This document shows, piece by piece, positions 56,201-64,000 of a stretch of DNA of 64,000 bases (its first letter is position 1; each line of letters starts with the position of its first letter). The DNA is from Liquidambar formosana (taxonomy: Eukaryota > Streptophyta > Magnoliopsida > Saxifragales > Altingiaceae), in NCBI GenBank assembly GCA_039720395.1, contig CM077824.1, positions 21,450,760 to 21,514,759 on the forward strand. The letters run 5' to 3'. The notes beneath the pieces were generated by a model. That model was not told the origin of the DNA. It did not search any database and worked only from the letters and a program-made list of their open reading frames with translations. The translations under genes were made by a program, and so were the position numbers.

Positions 56201-57903
56201 AAAATTGTACTAGACTACTGGATGTGGTGGATTTTCCACCTCCTATTCATTCCGAAATGAAACAAGAGTCAAATGTTTTGAACATGCCTGAATGTGGGAA
56301 GGAAAGTAAGGATAATCAATTGTCTTTGCTTTGTGACATGAGAGCTGGAAGTCACCAAGGAAGGGGATAAGAAATTCCTACTTTAATTGATGAGCCAGTG
56401 TTTTGATCTCAAAATTGTTGCTGAATATTGTCTAATGAGTTAGAGTCAATGTGTAACTCAACTTGAGTTGGTTTAGTACAGGCTTATGGACTTATAGAGA
56501 CCCTCTTTTTTTGGAGACCCTAAATCCTTGTGGCATTCTAGTTATTTTTATTTTTTTGATGATGACACAAAGGAACCAATATATGGCCAAGATCAACTCC
56601 TAGCTTAGCTGGCCGTTAAACCTCCATAGACACATACCCCACATGCTCAACATATGTGCCACGTAAGTTGCCAGGCTATGCCCGGGGCAGCCCGTGGGAC
56701 TCGAATGGGGGACCTTGGAATCGATACCTACTGCCATGACCATCTGAGCTAACCCCTCAGGTTGTGGCATTCCAGTTTTGCTTACTTTAAAGAACTAGAG
56801 GTCGAGAGCATGGATGGCAAGACAATTAACAAAATTACTGGCATATATCTGTGTTGTTTCCAAGACTAGATTTTTCTCTGTGTGTGTGTGTGTGTGCGCG
56901 CGTGCAAAATGTTATGTTAAAATGAGAAGAACTAAACTCTTGATGGAGTCAAGTTTCTTCTAATTGTATCGAATGATGCAGTCCCCAGACCAATCTTACA
57001 ACGTTTTGTAAGGATAAGTTGTCTCCAACAAAGGCTACTGATACTGTGGACTACAATTGAGTAAGAACGAAGAAATAATGATGTGGCAAGAGTTAACTAA
57101 AATATGAAAGACTGAGAAGCATAGGAAGAGCTCAAACACTATCTCATGATTCTACATTTTAAGGAATACTGATAATCAACAACGGAGCATAGTAGTAGGC
57201 TCCACTATAGCCCTTTTTTGATTTGTTTACAACTATGAATTTTGTTATTATTTGTACATTTCTTGTCATCTCATATTTAGAATAGAGACCTCAATTTCCT
57301 TGTTGATAGTTATAGAGGTTGAAACTAAGGAAATTCAATGTAATTTTAAGATTGTGATTTCTTTCCTTAAAAGCCTTTTCTGATATATTTATTTAAATAT
57401 TGGATATGTAAGATGAATTATATCTTGAGAAAAGAGGTGAGATTCCTCTATTTACCATTCTGATTTTAGTTCAATTTTATTGGTTCAAGACTTTTTTAGC
57501 AATCCAATTTCTGTGTTATCTAGTTTTCAAGAAACATTATTTAAGGAAGAGCAACCTTCCCTACTTATATGCCTCAGATCCTCATGTTCTAAACTATTCT
57601 GTCCATGAACTCTAATCCTACATCTAGTCCACCATTATTGTTTATAAGAAGGCTTAGTTTCTATTAGAAGGGCCGCTCCATGTCTTGTGGCTTTGCTATT
57701 TGAAAACAATCGCCATTTTAATCCCATAGCCTTAGCATGTCCATTTCATGTATGGTTTGACTTTGTATTTTTGTATTACTTGGAAATTAGCTAGTTCATA
57801 ATTCAGGTATGTTTGCTTTACCAAGTTTGATTTCTTTTCTGTTTCATGTTGTTATAAAGAAAGCCTTGTGAAACGCTTGTTTAGTTTGCAATCCCTCCCT
57901 TTG

Positions 57904-57939
<36 letters not shown>

Positions 57940-59009
57940 AAGGAATTGATGTAAAGAAATACTACAAAGCAGAACATAATGAATAATAAAAATTATAATT
58001 CAATCCCCTTCAGCCCATGAATTTGATTGTGGTTCATTAGAAGACAAAACCCTAACTAGAAGAAGAGGGTTGATACTTGCAATTGGTCCTTAAGATGTAT
58101 AATTGGACAACAAACAAGCAGCACAAGTGTTCTGCCTCCCGGTACCCACATCAAGCAAAATCCTTCAGTTGTTCTTCAAGTTCTTCCTAATGTTTGCTAG
58201 AAGAGGAGAACTAGAAGAGAGAAAGAGAGAGGCTTCCCACTAGGTTCGGCCAAGGAGAGGGATTGAGAGTATGTAGTGGTCTTGCTAGCAAGTGCTAGCT
58301 GCAAGGCCGGCCATGGGGGAATTCTCACCTTATGTGAGATTTGCAATTTCCTTAAATTACACTTTAACCCCTCCAATTTACATCTAATGTAAGTGTGGCC
58401 CAAAAGAACTTTTCTAAGTATACTCTTACCCGTTCTCTCACAACTTAAATTCGTACTTTGCTCATCGGTGTGTGACTCATTGGGTTCACAACATCTAGTA
58501 GTAGGTAGTAGCACATAAAGTGCCCAATGGAACACTTTCCATTAAGGGTCTAATTGGAATTTTTTCCAATTCCCTAAATGATGATAACCAACTTATATCA
58601 ATTAGGGCTTCTACTAATCATGAGTAACATTTAGCAATGGCTCATGGTGTGATCCTAAATGAGGTGAAGATATTTAAAAAAACCCTTTAGTTATAGTTAA
58701 GGTTACAATTATATCCTTTCATCAACACAATGTCTCTTATTAAACTAATGGGACATGTACCACTGCAATTATGAGAAACTGGTTGGCAGGCAGGTAAAAC
58801 TTCATTCAGTTTATTTCAAAGTAAGAAGGTCACATTCAGTGTACCTGTTCATATAACAAGAACTCACATGTTTAGTCTTAATGTCTCCACATAAATAGTT
58901 TAAAACTAGCTATCCTCCTATAAAGCCAACTTAACATGTGCTAGTCATATGGTTCCTTATTGTCCATCATAGTGAACCTTCAAGTTGGAATGATTTAGGA
59001 GTTTAGTGC

Positions 59010-59051
<42 letters not shown>

Positions 59052-62000
59052 CTAATCACAACACTTTGTGATTTCATATTCTCAACTTTAACTCCATGGA
59101 CATATTACGTAAATATAAAGAATATAATAAACATGATAGAATAAAACCCTTTATTAATTAAAATAAATGTAATTAACAATAAATGAAATCAATTGATTAT
59201 TCATTATCCCTAAAATATAATCTCTATGATTGGCTATAGGGCATACTACTAACATCTCTCTCCCAAGGAAAAAAAAAACATTTTCATCTATGCAATTTTG
59301 AGGTTATGCTATTCCTACATGCGCGGGTGGCGGTGGGGTGAATTGGGTTTGATTTATGGTGAGTTTGGAGAAACAAGGAGAATTATGGATATTTGTCATG
59401 TTCAGACCATATTTTGGACATGATATTCTATCGATATTCATTTTAGGGTTGGCCAAGTCTGTACGACCGGCTGTCCTAATTCAAAACCAGCTTCATCAAG
59501 TGGTTCATACAGCTGCTGTCATTCAGTTGGGTATGTAATTTGATGATATAAGGCTAAGTTGAGATTAGTTGAATTGCTTCTGCACTTGTTTTCCATTTAT
59601 TGGTAGAATGTGATATTTTTACCCCATTTAGTAGAAAAAGCCTATGCATATTTCACTTATGTTATTAATATCTTTTCTCCTATTTATATTATCTAGAAGC
59701 TTCAAATCATACAGAAGACCTGTAACGATTAGCTGGTTTTTTCAAATAGACCTTATCCTTAATCCTTATTATTTTGCATATAGTGGATATTTTTATTATT
59801 ATATCCTCCTGTAGTCTTGCCAAAAGAATCTTTTCTTTTTTTGATTCTGTCTTCAAATTATGTGTTTCATTTTTTCCAGTTTCTTGGGTCCTCTTTTCCC
59901 TTGTTTATGTCTTGTTATTTGTAAAGTATCTTTGCTTTTGAAGTTAATATTTTCTTTTCTTTTTATTTATTTATTTTAAGAACCAACAACTTTGTTTGAA
60001 GAGAAGAGATCATGCAAAGAGAGTGAGAAGGAAATCTTCTGTGTTTTGACTTTTGATGTAACTTACATTTTCTCCTCTTTTTTATATTGAAAAGCTTCAA
60101 ATCATTTTGAAGAAGTCTTTCTTATTTTTTTATTTTTAAAAATTAATTTTATTATTATTTTTAATTTTTTTTTTCATCCCCGGTCCAAATCTGTATTAAA
60201 AAGTAGTGGGAGGGGGTGAGACACCCTCTGTGCCTAAGAGGCTAACAAAAAGCTGAAGAATTGTCAGTAGTGAGTACAAGAAATAGTTCAAACAACCCTG
60301 TGAAACAACATTAGCTGAAATAGTATTCACCCAATCATTAGTTGAAAATCATTTTACAGGTTTACAGCCTAATCTTCCTTATTTTTAAGACAGTTCAGTG
60401 TAGAAGCTCACACAGTGACACGCAGAGTCTAAACCCAACTTTTTCCAAAAATACATGGAGGTCTGATATATAGGTATCAAGAGTAGTAGCAATCTACTCT
60501 TTCCCCAGTCACCATGCATTAGCAAAAGGTGTGATTTCTACATCATCTTGCATTTAGGAGTGAATGCTTTAAATCCTTAATTTTCCATTCAAAGTAAAGA
60601 TTACCCAGTGAGGCTGGCTGGTACCTGAATCCATGAGCAAACAAAGACCACTAAGATGAAGCAAACCTATATTGGATAATATGGTTCACTGGTCTTAATG
60701 TGGAGACATACAGACCAGTTAATCAAGATCATGCGTCTGCTATTAATCTGGTACATCATAATGATTCTATTTCAAAAGGCTATCTACTCGAAGAAAGTAA
60801 TTTTAAAAAGAAAATGACTGCATGAGGTCAGCTGATACTTCCTTCATAAAAGAGACGTCGAGAGGGGTAAAGAAAAGAGAAGGTCCTCAATGAAATTATT
60901 ATTATTATTATTTTAATTTTTACTGGAACCTCACTGTAAATTCTTTTTAAATCAGAAATCTGCAATCTGACGCTGTCCTACTCACACTTATGGGTTCACT
61001 AGAAAAATGCTTATGACGATCAAATACGTCAATTATTTCTCATAGAATTTCTTTCAAAAGTCAGAGATAAAAACTGTTTAACTCTGTGGTTTTTAGTGGG
61101 TCACCAAATCATCTGTCTTTAGCGGTGATAGAGAGGGGGGAGAATTTATCCCTTAAGGTTATGACGTAACAATTAAAAAACTGTTGTACTGGCCTTTTAG
61201 TAGATCTTTATTTATGTCAATAATTAAAATTGTTTTTTTAAATGAAAATTACTTGAAGTCTTAGATAATATTTTTTCTGGTGCAAAACCTTCCACCAAAT
61301 CATCTGTCTTTAGCGGTGATAGAGAGGGGGATAATTTATCCCTTAAAGTTACAGTGTTACAATTAAAAAACTGTTGTATTGGCCTTTTAGTATATCTTTA
61401 ATTATGCCAATTATAAAAATCCCTTTTTTTTAATGAAAATTACTTGAAGTCTTAGATAATATTTCCCCTAATATTTTTTCTGGTGCAAAACCTTTAGTTG
61501 TTGGTTAATCGTTTAAAAAATTTATTATTTTTATTTGGACGTCGGGTCATTTAAATGCAATCTATAAATGCTGGTTTGGGTGTTCCCTTTAAAACTAAGT
61601 TCAAAAACTGAACAAATAGATAAGGTTTTTGATGTTCTTTATAGCGGCTTCACGTTAGAGAAGTTTAAATGCAGAAAACTCACCAATTTTAACAAGTTTT
61701 TTTTGAATTGGTGCTTAAATACTTGCAGTGCTGGGGCCTGATTAGGTGTCAACAATTTAGGTGGAAGGGCTGCAGGCTTAATTAAAATGTAAACCTGTTT
61801 AAGAATAAGACAAATATTTCTTCTGCATATTCCATGTATATATAAACATTTCCTTGTGGCATGATCTCATAAGAGTTGGGTTCCACTTGGTTGGAAATTT
61901 TGATTCTGCTCTTGTGGGTCAGATATAATCTATTAAACTTCTATATAAAATTTTTCATGATGTAGTTAAGACTTATGCATTGGTTTCGAAGCTTGTACAC

Positions 62001-62213
62001 ATTGACTTTGCTATATTATTTTCCTTAATGGTATTCCATTTGATTTCCTCCCTTTTCTTTTGAAACTGCTGGTTACAATTCTATTATTCATTTCTAATTT
62101 TCTAGGCCATAAAACACTAGTTGTGACTCTAAAATTATTTATTTTTTTATTGCCAGGCTGTAGGTTTTGGATCTTTATCTGAGGTCGACGATCTGACAAG
62201 TACATTTTCAAAG
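53203..62213 (+). CDS. PAT1: PAT1-homolog decapping activator (5' part, three exons)
   Basis: Exons 53203-53257, 54288-54439 and 62157-62213; the gene continues past the window. The start reads MERSDGKDFKDF. Exon 2 reads ALFDASQYEFFGQ and EEVELGGLDDD. Exon 3 reads AVGFGSLSEVDDLTSTFSK. This is the conserved acidic N-terminus of plant PAT1 homologs (formerly topoisomerase II-associated protein PAT1). Exon junctions keep frame: exon 1 ends in phase 1 and exon 2 in phase 0. In eukaryotes PAT1 links deadenylated mRNA to LSM1-7 and the decapping enzyme in P-bodies. The central and C-terminal parts are not visible. Donors are GTCAGC, GTAACA and GTCAGC. Confidence 0.85.
53258..54287 (+). other. PAT1 intron 1
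   Basis: 1030 bases, GTCAGC donor to TTTTGCAG acceptor, T-rich. It has a 17-base T run (53471-53489), a diverged repeat GTTTGGTTGCT(G/A)AGAAA at 53345 and 53693, and a (TG)n run near 54098-54117. Confidence 0.8.
54440..55704 (+). other. PAT1 intron 2, first part
   Basis: No gene is visible. A two-copy tandem duplication of about 55 bases at 55207-55312 contains CTTATACCTAGCTTGTTCTA and CCATCCAGAGGGAGTAACAT in each copy. Confidence 0.7.
55705..56079 (+). mobile_element. TRIM (miniature LTR retrotransposon)
   Basis: LTRs 55705-55817 (113 bases) and 55968-56079 (112 bases) run from TGTTGGGAAG to TAACA. A PBS TGGTATCAAAGC (55818-55829) starts right at the first LTR and a polypurine tract GTGAGGGGGAG (55957-55967) touches the second. 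The target duplication is AATAG (55700-55704, 56080-56084). It has no coding capacity, so it depended on another element's proteins. Confidence 0.92.
56085..56543 (+). other. PAT1 intron 2, between TRIM and SINE
   Basis: No recognisable feature. A 74-codon open frame at 56146-56370 has no homology that I recognise. Confidence 0.5.
56544..56761 (-). mobile_element. tRNA-derived SINE
   Basis: On the minus strand the head carries an RNA polymerase III A box (TTAGCTCAGATGG, 56741-56753) and a B box (ATTCGAGTCCC, 56696-56706), and the tail is A-rich (56544-56557). The 16-base target duplication TTGTGGCATTCYAGTT is at 56528-56543 and 56762-56777, with one mismatch. Length is about 218 bases. Confidence 0.88.
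56778..57936 (+). other. PAT1 intron 2, middle part
   Basis: No gene. A (TG)n/(CG) run lies at 56879-56904. A (CT)n run of about 30 bases at 57906-57936 became the target of the next insertion. Confidence 0.6.
57937..59254 (-). mobile_element. Solo LTR, 1.3 kb, probably copia-type
   Basis: Begins TGTAAGG and ends CTAACA on the + strand, with target duplication TCTCT (57932-57936, 59255-59259) at the edge of the (CT)n run. The minus-strand start TGTTAGTAGTATGCCCTATA resembles plant copia LTRs, so minus orientation is preferred. No PBS or coding part follows. A (TA)n run of 36 bases is at 59011-59046. Confidence 0.7.
59255..61101 (+). other. PAT1 intron 2, distal part
   Basis: No gene is visible. 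From 60170 to 60400 a sequence adjacent to A/T-rich runs (60120-60175) looks like an eroded LINE tail, but no coding motif supports this. Confidence 0.4.
61102..61495. repeat. 191-base tandem duplication in PAT1 intron 2
   Basis: Units starting at 61102 and 61293 (CACCAAATCATCTGTCTTTA ... GGTGCAAAACCTT) differ by a handful of substitutions and an insertion (CCCCTAATATTTT) near 61466 in the second. Confidence 0.85.
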
Positions 62214-62984
62214 GTCAGCTTCCTTGGTATTTATGTTCATGTGTGCAGGACATAATGAAAACTGTTACTCTAGTACTTGCTAAGTTGTCAATTTCTATTG
62301 TTCTTACATCTTGTAGTTGTCTAAAATCAAAATCTTCTTATCGCAGCAAACTATTTCTGTATAATGCATGCCTCATGTTTACTACTGTTATGCTTCGTAT
62401 TGCTAGTTGCTGATGCTAGTTGTATGTATTTCTATTGCATTTACATAAATTAATACTTGTTTTATTCTTTGTTGGGAGATGATTATAAGCTATGGTACAT
62501 GGACTTGGGTATGTGTTTCAGTCGCAGGTGTATGTCTAGTTAGATTCGTTTATGCCAAATCTTAGAATATTGGGACATAACTGAATTGTCGAACTTTTAA
62601 TTCTTCTTTTGTCCTAAATCTTGGCTAAATAAGTATCTAAGTAACATAGTATGGATCATCATGAATACTTCACTTGGTTTGAAGTGTTTGAGTAACAAAG
62701 GACTTAAGAAAGTATCTGAAGGATGTTCTAACAAATGAGGAGTGCCTTCATCTTCAAAATAGTTGGACACACCTGTTCGGTATGATCTGACAACAGATCT
62801 CTGCGAAAATGGCTTTCCAAGGACAAAGACAAGTTTTCATAAGTGCCACACCAGCATCCCACTTATTACTCTCGCAACCCATATTTATTTTCGACCACGA
62901 AATACCAAAGCAAACTTTGTACCCTGGAAAACTTCCCAAACAACTCACCAATTAGGTTGGTTTGTTTGTTTGTTTGTTTTTTCA

Positions 62985-63650
62985 CTCTTTTTTTTTTTTA
63001 AATTTTTTTTAAAATTTTTTTTGTCTCTTGGGATAGGAAACGAAATATATTTTGAGCAGAAATGGGAAAAATAATTGAGGATAAAAAGAACACTTCAATA
63101 GGAAAACAACAAAAGAATAAAAAAACATGCCAAAAAAGAGAAGGAATCCTTCAAGGAGGGTAAAAGTGTTCTTTGCAAATTCCAAGGGCGGAGGCTCCCC
63201 CTTTTGCTAAAGAATCTGCATTCTCATTTTCCGATCTGGCTGTCCATCTAGCCTCTTTAAGAGCTCACTAAATCCAAAATCTCACTAGTAATGTGGGCAA
63301 ATTGCCAAGCCCCTAACCAAACCATTCCATTTCTTCCCCTAACCGAACCACCCTCTTTCTTTGACTTACAGACCAACTCTCATCTCACTAGATGATCTTT
63401 AGTTCTTTGCCCCTCATTTGACCCAACCAAAGAAAATCTTGCTGTATATTTTAATTTTTGAGGCGACTTAATAGAAATTTCAGACATGGACATAACGAAG
63501 GAGGAATCTAGGCTTGGCAATATTGAATCAAGGTGATTCTACCACCCACCGAAAGATGAGTGTTCTTCAACCCATCTAAAAACTTCGGCATCTTCTCAAG
63601 TTCCTCACCTTTGAGTTCTAAGCAAAGGCAGTAGGTCTGAAAATTAATAA
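62985..63650 (-). pseudogene. Eroded LINE in PAT1 intron 3
   Basis: On the minus strand the end of a LINE RT (LSVGGRITLIQ, 63522-63555) is followed by the end of the RNase H-like domain (RSENENADSLAKGGA, about 63188-63235). The + strand T-runs at 62988-63022 are the poly(A) tail. Order and orientation fit an L1-type LINE. Frames are broken. Confidence 0.75.
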
Positions 63651-64000
63651 AGACAACAAAGAGTTCTAGGTATCCAAATAATAACCAATGCCAGAGTTAC
63701 AACCTAGTTTTCTCTCTCAAGAAAGGCCACTCCTCCCTCCATTTTAAATTTTATTTATTTTTTCTCATTCACTATTGATTAGAGAGGGCAGCACTTGATT
63801 CAATCGTGTCTAGCTAGTATCCACTTTTGTTTCTTGTCCATGTTTTAAATTCCAGCTAGAGTGATTTCAATCCCCATTTATTTCTTGTCTATGTTATAAA
63901 TGCCAGCTAGAGTGATTTCAAGTGTGGAAAAATATCAGAGGGACTTTCTATGTTCAGGGGCAGGGGGAGAGAAGAACCCATGCTGTCAGTTGGGAAGTTG
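63651..64000 (+). other. PAT1 intron 3, to window end
   Basis: A short near-duplicate lies at 63820-63865 and 63877-63921 (TCTTGTCYATGTT with ATGCCAGCTAGAGTGATTTC). No exon of PAT1 was recognised here. Confidence 0.5.

Noticed and set aside
56146..56370. 74-codon open frame in PAT1 intron 2
   Set aside because: Not linked to exon 2 or 3 by plausible splice sites in frame and no family was recognised.
59356..59538. 60-codon open frame in PAT1 intron 2
   Set aside because: No recognised homology, no splice sites joining it to PAT1 in frame, and its length is expected by chance.

Overview
This is plant nuclear DNA, most likely from a seed plant with a large repeat-rich genome. It holds one host gene entering from the right and a nested pile of mobile elements filling about 52 kb to its left. 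The host gene, from 53203 to beyond the window end on the + strand, is a PAT1-type mRNA-decapping activator. Three short exons are visible, separated by introns of 1.0 and 7.7 kb. Its introns carry a TRIM, a tRNA-derived SINE, a 1.3 kb solo LTR and an eroded LINE. I cannot name the species.

The oldest recognisable layer on the left is an endogenous pararetrovirus (Caulimoviridae, florendovirus-like). Copy 1 (4163-8092) has lost its movement-protein end and most of RT/RNase H. Next comes an inverted coat-protein block (8093-11640, minus strand). Copy 2 follows in the + direction, split into 11641-12743, 15899-16479 and 46668-52046. An intergenic region partly in inverted orientation (52047-52640) ends 560 bases before the PAT1 start codon. 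All viral genes are broken. Four elements interrupt this layer: a CACTA transposon end (to 4162, junction base triplet TAG), a minus-strand solo LTR (8445-11229, target duplication ATCAG), a plus-strand solo LTR (12744-15898), and a complete Ty3/gypsy element of the Tat/Ogre type (16480-46667, target duplication ATACC).

The Tat/Ogre-type element has 2.96 kb LTRs, a PBS, an intact gag ORF, and a protease-G-patch region followed by a 169-base intron whose removal would join it in frame to RT. RT, RNase H, a second archaeal-type RNase H and integrase follow. Downstream, on its antisense strand, it carries two plant-mobile-domain-like genes: a one-exon gene with its own TATA box (27388-28686) and a seven-exon gene (29134-41500) with clean GT-AG introns all in phase 0. 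A recent Sirevirus (Ty1/copia) element of 9.7 kb (31368-41068, target duplication CAATC) sits in the first intron of that seven-exon gene. The Sirevirus has gag, a pol with one in-frame stop, and a third ORF preceded by what looks like a private promoter built from the same palindromes as its LTR.

By-eye LTR comparison gives about 8 differences in 1283 bases for the Sirevirus and about 35 in 2961 for the Tat element. This agrees with the nesting order: virus first, then Tat, then Sirevirus. The most interesting signals are the spliced antisense gene, a GC-rich hairpin shared by LTRs and antisense-gene upstream regions, the internal promoter of the Sirevirus third ORF, and a 10-base copy of the primer-binding site conserved inside all four Tat-type LTRs.
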